A stretch of 54,387 nucleotides of DNA from Gammaproteobacteria bacterium (GTDB lineage: Bacteria; Pseudomonadota; Gammaproteobacteria; Pseudomonadales; Pseudohongiellaceae). How positions within the stretch are numbered: the stretch's first letter is position 1; each line of letters begins with the position of its first letter. Position numbers and translations under genes: made by a program. Under the pieces are notes generated by a model. The model was not told where the DNA came from. It made no database searches and saw nothing but the letters and a program-made list of their open reading frames with translations. The stretch is from contig JAQWTK010000083.1 in the NCBI GenBank assembly GCA_029242705.1, positions 1 through 54,387 of the forward strand, read 5' to 3'. Of this stretch, positions 38,430 through 46,507 are shown piece after piece.

Positions 38430-39326
38430 TTAATTTTCTGTCCACAGGCAAGCTGCGCCTATTGCACCACTGGCATCTCCGAAGGCGGGCCGTAAGATCT
38501 TCGTTTTCACTGTGTCATTGAAAATATGACCGGTTAGATAGTTCGGTAATAAATCGTAAAGGCTTTCGATATTTGAAAGGCCGCCCCCTAGAACTATTGC
38601 ATGAGGATCAATCATGTTGATTATTGTAGAGAGGCTGCAAGCAAGTTGTTCGGCATAGATTTCGATGCATTTGGTAGCAGCTGTATCTTCGGTTTTTGCT
38701 CTTTGTGCGATTTCTTTAGCTTCTAAGTTATTTCCGAATTTCTCCAAGTATGTTTGTTGCAAACCTCTTCCCGATATAACAGTTTCAATACAATTTTGAC
38801 GGCCACAATAACAAATGCGGTCTCGTTCGATTAAATTTCTTACTGATGCAGGAATACAATTGTGGCCCCACTCCCCGGCTATGCTGTTTGGTCCGGTAAC
38901 GAGTTGTTTATCAATAACAAATCCGCCGCCACAGCCAGTTCCTAGAATTACTCCAAAAACACTTCGTATATTTATCGCGGCCCCATAAAAAGCTTCCGAT
39001 AATACAAAGCAATTCGCGTCGTTCTCGAGTCGGATTTCATAGCCGAGCTTTGTCTGAATATCTTGTTGCAGGGGTTTGCCATTAAGTAAGATAGAATTCG
39101 AATTCTTCATTAACTTTTCTGGTAGCGCTATGGCCCCTGGTGTACCAATACCAACGGGCATTCGATTTGAGCCTTGTAATTTTTCGATTACATTACAAAT
39201 CGAGTTAACCGTTTCCTCGTAATCGTCCGATGGCGTGTCGACACGAATTTTCTGATCGATGCAACCATTATTAGAAAGGATGATACCTTCGATCTTTGTC
39301 CCGCCCAGGTCCAATCCAATCCGCAT
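38430..39326 (-). CDS. ROK-family sugar kinase
   Basis: This 298-residue kinase has the ATP motif GLDLGGTKIEG, the catalytic LENDANCFVLSEA (Asp), GVILGTGCGGG and the zinc motif CYCGRQNCIETVISGRG. It resembles NagK/Mak type enzymes for N-acetylglucosamine or fructose; the substrate cannot be told. I moved the start from 39353 to the ATG at 39326, because GAGGAAAG lies just upstream and the family begins MRIGLDLGG. No sugar transporter is adjacent. It is the first gene of the segment that interrupts the purA-rnr order. Confidence 0.88.
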   Translation of the reverse strand: MRIGLDLGGTKIEGIILSNNGCIDQKIRVDTPSDDYEETVNSICNVIEKLQGSNRMPVGIGTPGAIALPEKLMKNSNSILLNGKPLQQDIQTKLGYEIRLENDANCFVLSEAFYGAAINIRSVFGVILGTGCGGGFVIDKQLVTGPNSIAGEWGHNCIPASVRNLIERDRICYCGRQNCIETVISGRGLQQTYLEKFGNNLEAKEIAQRAKTEDTAATKCIEIYAEQLACSLSTIINMIDPHAIVLGGGLSNIESLYDLLPNYLTGHIFNDTVKTKILRPAFGDASGAIGAACLWTEN

Positions 39327-39434
39327 TTCTTTCCTCATTAATCTATGTGTCACTGCTACAGAAAATGACTATATAACAATAACTTGCATACTACTACAAA
39401 GACTCTAAAATCATCGATCCGTTTTAGAAAAGAC

Positions 39435-40550
39435 ATGCGGACAGGAAACGTTTTTGTGACTCAAGCCCGTTACCAGCAAGTATCTTTAAAAGAAACTCCT
39501 TATTACCATTGTATTTCGCGCTGCGTAAGGCGAGCATATTTGTTCGGAGAAGATCCAGTAAGTGGTTACAATTTTGATCATCGTAAGACATGGCTGGTAA
39601 ATAGAATAAAAGAATTAACTGGGCAGTTTGCAATTGACGTTTGTGCTTATGCTGTTATGAATGATCATTACCATTTGGTTTTGTATGTAAATCAAGAAAA
39701 AGCTGATAAATGGACGGACCTGGAAGTGATTGATCGTTGGTCTCAGATTTTCCCAAGAAATAAGGTGATTGTTGAAACCTTGCAAAAAAATCTAAAACAT
39801 AGGGCAGCGGGGAAAAAATTAAGAGAGAAAGCTTCTTTGTGGCGTGAAAGATTAAGCGACATTAGTTGGTTTATGCGTTGCTTAAATGAATATATTGCGA
39901 GACAAGCTAATATTGAAGAGGGTTGTAAAGGAAGATTCTGGGAAGGCCGTTTTAAAAGTCAGGCGTTACTTGATGAAAAGTCATTAGTCACTTGCATGGC
40001 TTATGTAGATTTAAATCCGATTAGAGCTGGAGTTAGTGGCTCACTTGAACATAGTGATTTCACATCAATTCAAGAACGCTTAATGATTCATGCTAAAAAA
40101 GTTAAAAGTCGAAATCCTCGTCAAAATAAATTACTGACCCGGCGCAATGCAAAGCATTTGATGCCTAGCCAAGCTTCTAAAAAACGATTTTTGCTCAAGC
40201 CTTTGGCAAACATGGATGGAATTGGTTTGGGAATGCCGTCATTATCTCAAAAAAAATATTTCCATTTATTAGAAAATACAGCAAGAGTACTCACTCTTGC
40301 GAAGCAAGATACAAAAAAATCTAAGAACTTGTTAGGGGGCAGAAATTCTCTATTAGAAATAATGGGAATTACTCCCGAAGCTTGGCTTAAAAGTATTAAG
40401 CATTTTCATCGCTATTACGGGAGAGCCGCAGGTGATGAAATTGCGTTAATTAATTTTCATAAAAGTAGAATAAAGGCTGGCGTGGATCTAAAGCACTCTG
40501 ATAGATGGGTTCGTGGTAAAAATTCAGCTCGCTTACTATATGGCACTTGA
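39435..40550 (+). CDS. RAYT/Y1-type transposase (REP-associated tyrosine transposase-like)
   Basis: This 371-residue protein has the Y1_Tnp HUH nuclease: a first segment TPYYHCISRCVRRAYLFGED, the His pair in MNDHYHLVLYV (His78, His80), the likely catalytic Tyr153 in LNEYIARQAN, and GRFWEGRFKSQALLDE with AYVDLNPIRAG. RAYTs nick REP hairpins and are usually single-copy, domesticated genes. About 170 residues follow the core, longer than the shortest RAYTs. I chose the ATG at 39435 over an upstream TTG (39384). No IS ends or target duplications are visible, but inverted repeats lie just downstream. Confidence 0.85.
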   Translation: MRTGNVFVTQARYQQVSLKETPYYHCISRCVRRAYLFGEDPVSGYNFDHRKTWLVNRIKELTGQFAIDVCAYAVMNDHYHLVLYVNQEKADKWTDLEVIDRWSQIFPRNKVIVETLQKNLKHRAAGKKLREKASLWRERLSDISWFMRCLNEYIARQANIEEGCKGRFWEGRFKSQALLDEKSLVTCMAYVDLNPIRAGVSGSLEHSDFTSIQERLMIHAKKVKSRNPRQNKLLTRRNAKHLMPSQASKKRFLLKPLANMDGIGLGMPSLSQKKYFHLLENTARVLTLAKQDTKKSKNLLGGRNSLLEIMGITPEAWLKSIKHFHRYYGRAAGDEIALINFHKSRIKAGVDLKHSDRWVRGKNSARLLYGT

Positions 40551-40749
40551 AGCGACTCCCCCTTCTTAGTTAACCATTTTCCAATAAGGAATCGGCTTTT
40601 TATGTCGTTAGGTTCCACAATTGGTCAAATCAACTAATTTTTGTTTAAAAAATAACCAATTCTTATCTATAAAATTCTAATGTATTAACAATTTTTAATT
40701 TGTTGAATTAAATAATTTATATGGATGTCCTTAAATATTAAATTGAGTG

Positions 40750-40799
40750 TTCTTATTTACTTAGATATTTAAAGGTCATATCTATTTTAAGTATAAGAA
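40750..40799. repeat. 50-base imperfect inverted repeat
   Basis: TTCTTA-TT-TACTTA (40750-40763) pairs with TAAGTA-TAAGAA (40788-40799), leaving two bases bulged. Inside, AGATAT (40763-40768) pairs with ATATCT (40778-40783) around a nine-base loop. It is the longest palindrome in the noncoding segment and lies 200 bases from the transposase stop. Confidence 0.5.
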
Positions 40800-40826
40800 T
40801 TTACAGTAGTTTATAGTCCGCCTTGT

Positions 40827-40842
40827 CCCTAAGCTTTTAGGG
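40827..40842. repeat. Hairpin CCCTAA-GCTT-TTAGGG
   Basis: A perfect 6-bp stem with a four-base loop. Two further G bases and a C follow (to 40845). Confidence 0.5.
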
Positions 40843-40849
40843 GGCTGGT

Positions 40850-40883
40850 ACACCATATTAAATATTCAAGTATTTGATGTGTG
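40850..40883. repeat. Imperfect 11-13 bp hairpin
   Basis: The left arm 40850-40864 (ACACCATATTAAATA) pairs with 40871-40883 (TATTTGATGTGTG) around TTCAAG, using two G-T pairs and one bulged C. GGC (40843-40845) and GCC (40884-40886) could extend the base of the stem. Confidence 0.45.
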
Positions 40884-40913
40884 GCCCACTGCTAGTAAAT
40901 AACTAGATATTGT

Positions 40914-40942
40914 TTGACTTTGAATTATCAACACTATATGTT
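40914..40942 (+). promoter_or_regulatory. Candidate promoter for the 58-residue gene
   Basis: TTGACT (40914-40919) and TATGTT (40937-40942) are spaced by 17 bases. A start near 40949 would leave a leader of about 105 bases. AT-rich surroundings make chance matches likely. Confidence 0.35.
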
Positions 40943-41055
40943 GCGTTACTGAGCTTAAAGCTGTTTGCTAGCTCGTGGATCAGAAACTGATTTAATGTCT
41001 AAATTTTAGTGGAAAGGCCTTAGTAACTTCTTAATAGAACTTGGAGCTAAAAATA

Positions 41056-41232
41056 ATGACTAAACTCGCTCAAGCTATAGTTGAAGAAACTGTAAGCGAA
41101 AATAACTCTACAGTGGAATTTGATGTTGGTAAGGCTCTGTTGAAAAAGGAAAAGGAAGATGAGATCAGAATGAGATTAGATGAGTTCGCTAAAGAACTTT
41201 CGCAGGTAAGTAAGTTGAGAGGGAAAGAGTAA
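41056..41232 (+). CDS. Unrecognised 58-residue charged helical protein
   Basis: The ATG at 41056 is preceded by GGAG at ten bases and by a possible in-frame TTG (41041). The protein begins MTKLAQAIVEETVSENNST and continues with a charged, helix-forming segment (KALLKKEKEDEIRMRLDEFA) rich in Lys and Glu. There is no signal peptide or membrane segment. A strong terminator 60 bases downstream and a candidate promoter upstream support a real monocistronic gene. I recognise no family; an antitoxin- or regulator-like role would be a guess. Confidence 0.6.
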   Translation: MTKLAQAIVEETVSENNSTVEFDVGKALLKKEKEDEIRMRLDEFAKELSQVSKLRGKE

Positions 41233-41292
41233 ATAAACTAGTACAGCGCATAATTTTTCAGAGTTTCGAGTCACAGCCAGTTTTTAAGAAAT

Positions 41293-41327
41293 AAAAACCC
41301 GAACAAATAAATGTTCGGGTTTTTTTT
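41293..41327 (+). terminator. Strong rho-independent terminator
   Basis: CCCGAACA (41298-41305) and TGTTCGGG (41312-41319) form a perfect stem with loop AATAAA, preceded by five A and followed by eight T. This is the clearest terminator in the accessory segment and may work in both directions. Confidence 0.92.
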
Positions 41328-41428
41328 GGCTTAACGCTAGCTAACGCATTAGTTTTAGTAACACAAACTTATGTGCTAGCTAGTTACACAATTTATTAAA
41401 ACCGTGTTGTTATCCTAGCGTACCAGTA

Positions 41429-41812
41429 TTGAGAACCCCAAGTTCTATAAGAGGGATCAAAGTCATTAGCAAAGCTATCTGGAAAATACGGTGGATCCTC
41501 GTCAAGGACGTTATCAATTCCAACGTGTTTTGTTCGGTTTATGGTTTTTTTCAACTTAATCTATTTGGCGGATGGGCTTGGTTGCCAGCTCAGCCTGAAT
41601 ATCAACTGATGATAGTTGGGATCTATTTTGTGATGGGTCTATTTATGCGGTTCGTTATATTCAGTAGCTTAGTGCACGGGCTAATAATGTTTGGATAGGC
41701 ATTAGCTGACACATCTGAGCGTGGACATTTTTTGGGAGACATTACCGCGCTCATAATTGCGGCCGTAGCTCTAGAAATTTTGCTAAGAAAGGAACTAGCT
41801 AGTAATAGATAG
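41429..41812 (+). pseudogene. Decayed DUF6632-like membrane-protein gene
   Basis: The first 89 codons (from a TTG) end in TAG at 41696-41698. The same frame continues with ALADTSERGHFLGDITALII and further to a stop at 41810-41812. Read through the TAG, the sequence matches the small membrane family I know as DUF6632 (GGWAWLPAQPEYQLMIVGIY, SSLVHGLIM, ALAD..ERGHFLGD). In that family the residue at the TAG is Gln, so a CAG-to-TAG change fits. About 12-14 residues also seem missing between GLFM and RFVIFSS. The family name is from memory. Confidence 0.65.
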
Positions 41813-41844
41813 GTTTCGTCAGCGCGCTATATTAACGGGTTTAT

Positions 41845-42075
41845 TTAATCGTTTATTTCGCCAGTCAGCATACACGCATTATTTTCAAAAAATCGGCTCG
41901 GGGGTATACCCCGGGCTATCGTCATTGCATCTCCCCAATTATTTATGGTAAGAGGAATGGCGTGGCGAGTGGTAGGCACATTACCTGGCATCTCGTAAAA
42001 GACTCCACAGTCTTTATAGTCATAAGTTGAGCAGCCAGCTAATGTTAAAATAAGAATTGGAAATAATTTTCGCAT
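41845..42075 (-). CDS. Small hypothetical lipoprotein
   Basis: This 76-residue protein has a clear lipoprotein signal (MRKLFPILILTLAGC, lipobox LAGC). The mature part has two more Cys (DCGVFYEM and NACMLTG), possibly a disulfide. Family unrecognised. It is divergent from rnr and belongs to the accessory segment. Confidence 0.7.
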   Translation of the reverse strand: MRKLFPILILTLAGCSTYDYKDCGVFYEMPGNVPTTRHAIPLTINNWGDAMTIARGIPPSRFFENNACMLTGEIND

Positions 42076-42102
42076 TTGAATTCTATTATCGGCCTAATTA
42101 GT

Positions 42103-42118
42103 AGCAAATTAATTTGCT
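42103..42118. promoter_or_regulatory. Perfect 16-base palindrome upstream of rnr
   Basis: AGCAAATTAATTTGCT reads the same on both strands. It lies between the divergent lipoprotein and rnr genes, where a dimeric repressor site would be. No regulator is identified. Confidence 0.35.
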
Positions 42119-42285
42119 CATCCATAAGTATCTTGCCATGAAAGCACCAAACAGACCAAGCTTCAATTGGTATTTTAGTATTAGTTATTACCTATAAAAT
42201 AAGCAACTAAGGGCATTGGCACAGACAATATGTGATTCGGAGTGTATACTTCCTCCTGAATGATCTTTCATGTCCTTCTTATTTG

Positions 42286-44760
42286 ATGCCTAAATCACGC
42301 AAATCTGCGGACCCCTTCGCTGATCGAGAATCAGAGAATTACAAAAACCCCATTCCGTCCCGAGAGTATATTCTCTCTCATTTGGAAGAGTATGGAATGC
42401 CCGTCACTTTTGATGTTCTGTATCAACAGCTGAAATTAAATTCAGAGGACCAAAAGGAAGCTCTAAGACGTCGGTTAATTGCTATGCGCAGGGACGGACA
42501 AATCATTAGCAATCGAAAGGGAGCCTATGGATTGGCCGCTCATATGGACTTGAAAAAAGGAATAGTCCAGGGGACAAAAGATGGGGTGGGTTATTTTGTG
42601 CCATCGGCTGGTGGAGAAGATTGGTTCCTTGGCCTTCGAGAGATGGAGAGATTGTTTGACGGGGATGAAGTATTAGCGCGTTTCAACGGATTGGATAATA
42701 GGGGGCGTCAGGAGGGGGCAGTCGTTGAGGTGCTGAACAGGAGGTATGAAGAAATAGTAGGGCGCTTTTACGCCGAATCTGGATTCGGTCTGGTTATTGC
42801 TGACAATAAGAGAGTTACACACGAAATTCTGATCCCTGAAAAGGAATTTAGAGGGGCAACGGATGGGCAATTTGTTGTTGCTGAGATTTCTGAATATCCG
42901 AGCAGGCGTAGAAAGGCTGTCGGAAAGATTAAAGAAATTTTAGGCGACATCGCAACGCCAGGATTAGAGATTGATCTTGCCGTTCGTAGTTTCAATATCC
43001 CTCATAGCTGGCCATCTGCTGTAAGTAAAGGAATCACTAAAATTGGCGAGCATGTAACAGAAGAAGAAAAACAAAATAGGTTCGATCTTCGCGACATGCC
43101 ATTCGTGACTATTGACGGCGAGGACGCGAAAGATTTTGACGATGCGGTGTTTGCTCATAAACATCAAAGAGGAAATTGGACTCTTTACGTTGCTATCGCT
43201 GATGTTTCAAATTACGTTAAGGTTGATAGTGCGCTCGATCGTGAGGCACTTAATCGCGGCACCTCTGTGTATTTTCCAGGCCATGTAATTCCAATGCTGC
43301 CCGAGCAGCTTTCGAATGGGTTATGTTCTTTAAAGCCAAATGTTGATAGGTTGGCAATGATTTGTGAGATGGAAATTTCGAAAGAGGGAGGGTTGTTAAA
43401 TTATTGCTTTTATCAAGCAGTTATACATTCGCATGCGCGCATGACCTATACAGAAGTTGCAGACATATTGCTAAAACCGAAAAATGCCGCTCAAGAGAAG
43501 CTTCAAAAGAAATTACGCGATAAGCATAGTGCGCTTCTTACTCAGTTTGAAAATCTGTATTCGCTTTTTCGTGCGCGCAGAATTGCTCGTGAGAAAGAAG
43601 GTGCTATGGATTTTGAGTCGACTGAGACGCGAGTCATTTTTGGAGAAAATAACAAACTAAAAGAAATAATACCGGTAGAGAGAAATGATGCGCATCGTTT
43701 AATAGAAGAATGCATGTTGTGTGCAAATATAGCTGCCGCGCGTTTGCTAGAAGAATTTAAATTGCCAGCATTATTTCGAGTTCATGAAGGGCCAAATCCA
43801 GAAAAATTAGAAAATGTAAGGAAGTTTTTAAGTGGGCTGGGTTTGTATTTGGGCGGCGGGGAGAAGCCTGCTTCCAAGGACTACGCACAAATTTTGTCGA
43901 CCGTTAGTACTCGCCCTGATAGGCGTTTATTAAATACGATGCTGATTAGATCTATGATGCAGGCAATTTATCAGGCCGATAATATTGGGCATTTTGGTTT
44001 GGGCTTTGCAGCTTATACTCATTTTACTTCTCCTATACGCCGATACCCAGATTTGCTCGTGCATCGAGCAATTAAATATCTAATTGATAATAAATCCAGT
44101 GGTTATTTGAAGCGAAAAGGTCGCTTGGGAATACTCACAAAAAAAAATATATACCCCTACAGTGAAACGGAAATAAGCTCTTTAGGAGTTTCTTGTTCTG
44201 AGAGTGAGCGAAGGGCTGATTTCGCTGGGTATAGCGTTCTTGATTGGTTGAAGTGTGAGTATATGCAATCTCGTGTTGGAGATGAGTTTGCAGGAACTAT
44301 AACTTCTGTTACAAGTTTTGGACTTTTCGTGGAATTAGATGATATTTATATCGAAGGGCTGGTTCACATAACAGAGCTTAGCAATGACTATTACCATTTT
44401 GACCCTATTAATCATTGTCTAGAGGGAGAGCGAACTAAGCAGCTATATCGCTTAGGTGGAAAGCTTGACGTAAAAGTTGTGCGGGTAGACCTTGAAGATA
44501 AAAAAATAGATCTACAAGTTAAAGGTTTGGATAAGAAGCGTAGGATAAAAACCAGTAATAAGAAAAGGTCAAAAAATTCTTCAACTACTTCTAAGTCGCA
44601 GTTAAAAAAAGGCAGGAAAAAATTTAAACAAGAGGAAAAAATAAGTAAAGGAGAAAAGGAAAGTAAAAAATTTAAAGGAAATAGAATTCGAAATAAAAAA
44701 CAAGCAAAGAAAAAGCAAAATAAAGCAAAAAAGAAGTCTAGAAAAAATTCTTTTGATTAG
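42286..44760 (+). CDS. rnr: Ribonuclease R
   Basis: This 824-residue 3'-5' exoribonuclease degrades structured RNA. Order: N-terminal helix-turn-helix, two cold-shock domains, RNB catalytic domain (IDGEDAKDFDDAVFA holds the metal-binding Asp residues), S1 domain (GDEFAGTITSVTSFGLFVEL) and a long Lys-rich tail (about residues 750-824). I moved the start 18 codons inward to the ATG at 42286, where the family N-terminus (NPIPSREYIL nearby) begins; no good Shine-Dalgarno is visible. It restores the conserved order with rlmB. Confidence 0.95.
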   Translation: MPKSRKSADPFADRESENYKNPIPSREYILSHLEEYGMPVTFDVLYQQLKLNSEDQKEALRRRLIAMRRDGQIISNRKGAYGLAAHMDLKKGIVQGTKDGVGYFVPSAGGEDWFLGLREMERLFDGDEVLARFNGLDNRGRQEGAVVEVLNRRYEEIVGRFYAESGFGLVIADNKRVTHEILIPEKEFRGATDGQFVVAEISEYPSRRRKAVGKIKEILGDIATPGLEIDLAVRSFNIPHSWPSAVSKGITKIGEHVTEEEKQNRFDLRDMPFVTIDGEDAKDFDDAVFAHKHQRGNWTLYVAIADVSNYVKVDSALDREALNRGTSVYFPGHVIPMLPEQLSNGLCSLKPNVDRLAMICEMEISKEGGLLNYCFYQAVIHSHARMTYTEVADILLKPKNAAQEKLQKKLRDKHSALLTQFENLYSLFRARRIAREKEGAMDFESTETRVIFGENNKLKEIIPVERNDAHRLIEECMLCANIAAARLLEEFKLPALFRVHEGPNPEKLENVRKFLSGLGLYLGGGEKPASKDYAQILSTVSTRPDRRLLNTMLIRSMMQAIYQADNIGHFGLGFAAYTHFTSPIRRYPDLLVHRAIKYLIDNKSSGYLKRKGRLGILTKKNIYPYSETEISSLGVSCSESERRADFAGYSVLDWLKCEYMQSRVGDEFAGTITSVTSFGLFVELDDIYIEGLVHITELSNDYYHFDPINHCLEGERTKQLYRLGGKLDVKVVRVDLEDKKIDLQVKGLDKKRRIKTSNKKRSKNSSTTSKSQLKKGRKKFKQEEKISKGEKESKKFKGNRIRNKKQAKKKQNKAKKKSRKNSFD

Positions 44761-44794
44761 TCACAAAAAAGAGCACTGACGAAATTAATTAGCA

Positions 44795-45547
44795 ATGAAT
44801 GAAAACGCAATTATAGGGATCCATTCTGTTAAGGAAGCAATAAAAAAACAGCCGCGATCTATTGATAAAGTTTTTGTATTGGGCGGAGGGAAAAACCGGC
44901 GCTTGGCTGAGATCGCACAATTAGCCTTAAAGGCTGAGTTGCCTATTCTTGAGATTTCGAGAGCAGAGTTAGATCGATTGGCGAAAGGATCTCATCAAGG
45001 AGTAATTGCCAACCTTGTAGGTTCAGATCACTCAAAAAAAGGCGGAATACGGGAAGAGCAGGTTTTTAATTATCTAAAAGACAATGAGTCACAACTCATT
45101 TTGGTTCTAGACGGCGTAACTGACCCTCATAATCTTGGAGCATGCATGCGCACAGCTGATGCAGCAGGTGTGGGGCTTATAATTATTCCTAGGGATAAAT
45201 CAGCATCTCTTAATCCGACAGTGCGTAAAGTAGCGAGTGGCGCAGCAGAAACCGTTGAATTAGTTTCTGTCACAAATTTAGCGCGGTTCCTAGAGAAGCT
45301 GAAGCAACATGGTTTTTGGATAGTTGGTGCTGATGATCAGGCCGAGAAATCGATATATGACCAGGATTTTAAGGGAGAAATTGCGGTGGTTCTTGGGTCT
45401 GAAGGCCAAGGTTTGCGTCGCCTCACTAAAGAAAAGTGTGATTTTTTGATATCAATTCCTATGAGTGGGGATTTAAGCAGTCTGAATGTTTCAGTAGCGG
45501 CCGGTGTGGTATTATTTGAGGCGGTAAGGCAAAGATCTGGCGTTTAG
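44795..45547 (+). CDS. rlmB: 23S rRNA 2'-O-methyltransferase RlmB
   Basis: This 250-residue SPOUT enzyme methylates G2251 of 23S rRNA. Motifs: GIHSVKEAIKK substrate-binding N-terminus, LDGVTDPHNLGACMRTAD, VLGSEGQGLRRLTKEKCD and IPMSGDLSSLNVSVAAGV, the trefoil knot. It follows rnr by 34 bases, as in E. coli. Confidence 0.96.
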   Translation: MNENAIIGIHSVKEAIKKQPRSIDKVFVLGGGKNRRLAEIAQLALKAELPILEISRAELDRLAKGSHQGVIANLVGSDHSKKGGIREEQVFNYLKDNESQLILVLDGVTDPHNLGACMRTADAAGVGLIIIPRDKSASLNPTVRKVASGAAETVELVSVTNLARFLEKLKQHGFWIVGADDQAEKSIYDQDFKGEIAVVLGSEGQGLRRLTKEKCDFLISIPMSGDLSSLNVSVAAGVVLFEAVRQRSGV

Positions 45548-45692
45548 ATTAGGGTTTTTGTTGCATCAACTGCCCAAAATCTCTAAAATCTCGCCTCTTT
45601 TTGTAACGACTGGAATTTTTCCACCTACATAACTCCTTGTCTTACCGCGCACGCTAGTGCTAGTTGGAAGACTAAAACCAAGAGGAGTCTCT

Positions 45693-46238
45693 ATGAGACA
45701 CTATGAAGTAGTATTATTAGTCCACCCCGATCAGTCTGAGCAAGTTCCCGGAATGATCGAGCGATATACCCAGCTCATGACCGATAATGAGGGAAAGGTT
45801 CATCGTTTGGAAGATTGGGGTCGGAGACAGTTAGCCTATCCCATCAATAAAATTCATAAAGCGCACTATATATTGATGAATATAGAGTGTGGTAGGGAAG
45901 CTCTAGATGAGTTGACGACATTGTTCAGATATAACGATGCGGTGTTGAGAAACCTTATCATTAAACGTAAAGAAGCTATTGCGGAAGAATCATTTATCTC
46001 GAAGGGAGAGCGTGAAAGCAATGAGCGTAAGTTGCGTGTGGAGCAAAAACGTAAACTAGACGAAGAGTCGGTAGTCGCGGAGCCTGTGGAAAAGGCTGAA
46101 ATAGATCCGCCATCTGATGAAGAGCAATCTGACATTGAAAATACACCGGACCAAGATGAAATAGGGGATAATAGTGAAGGCTTGGCTCAAGGTGAAGAAG
46201 ATACTCCGGAATCAGATTCTACTGAAGAAGAAGCGTAA
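45693..46238 (+). CDS. rpsF: 30S ribosomal protein S6 with long acidic tail
   Basis: This 181-residue protein starts [18 protein letters not shown], so I use the ATG at 45693 (AGAGGAG upstream) rather than 45657. The S6 fold ends near residue 105. After a basic linker, about 55 residues of Asp/Glu-rich sequence follow, ending DSTEEEA. E. coli S6 has 131 residues with a short acidic tail extended by RimK. The 145-base leader may hold an S6:S18-type control element (see findings). First of rpsF-rpsR-membrane protein-rplI. Confidence 0.96.
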   Translation: MRHYEVVLLVHPDQSEQVPGMIERYTQLMTDNEGKVHRLEDWGRRQLAYPINKIHKAHYILMNIECGREALDELTTLFRYNDAVLRNLIIKRKEAIAEESFISKGERESNERKLRVEQKRKLDEESVVAEPVEKAEIDPPSDEEQSDIENTPDQDEIGDNSEGLAQGEEDTPESDSTEEEA

Positions 46239-46263
46239 ATTTAAAAGGAATAGGTGAAGAACT

Positions 46264-46494
46264 ATGGCTCGTTATTTTCGTCGACGAAAATTCTGTAAGT
46301 TTACTGCAGAAGGTACAAAAGAGATCGACTACAAAGATTTGGAAACATTGAAGGCTTACGTTTCGGAAACCGGTAAAATTGTACCTAGTCGAATCACTGG
46401 AACGAAGGCTCGTTATCAGCGTCAGCTCGCAACTGCTGTAAAGCGGGCCAGGTATTTGGCTCTGATTCCATACACGGATAGCCACCAGGTTTAA
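46264..46494 (+). CDS. rpsR: 30S ribosomal protein S18
   Basis: This 76-residue protein matches S18 throughout: [35 protein letters not shown] and [19 protein letters not shown]. It binds S6 and 16S rRNA. Translated 25 bases after rpsF. Confidence 0.98.
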   Translation: MARYFRRRKFCKFTAEGTKEIDYKDLETLKAYVSETGKIVPSRITGTKARYQRQLATAVKRARYLALIPYTDSHQV

Positions 46495-46507
46495 AGAAGG
46501 CATAAAA

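Larger units (their letters stand above)
40551..41055. other. AT-rich noncoding region with clustered inverted repeats
   Basis: About 500 bases between the transposase and the 58-residue gene contain no coding frame. Inverted repeats cluster in the right half (40750-40799, 40827-40842, 40850-40883, 40979-40991). GTTACTGAG (40945-40953) can also pair with CTTAGTAAC (41019-41027), with one G-T, enclosing smaller hairpins. It could be a structured 5' leader, a small RNA gene or REP-like DNA targets of the transposase. I recognise no known RNA family. Confidence 0.45.

Noticed and set aside
39327-40810. Possible insertion-sequence boundaries around the transposase
   Set aside because: No terminal inverted repeats, target duplications or second copy seen; a domesticated RAYT fits better.
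40800-41056. Idea that the structured segment is tmRNA, 6S RNA or another housekeeping RNA
   Set aside because: No tmRNA tag sequence or CCA end, and no long 6S-like rod can be drawn; nothing matches a known family by eye.
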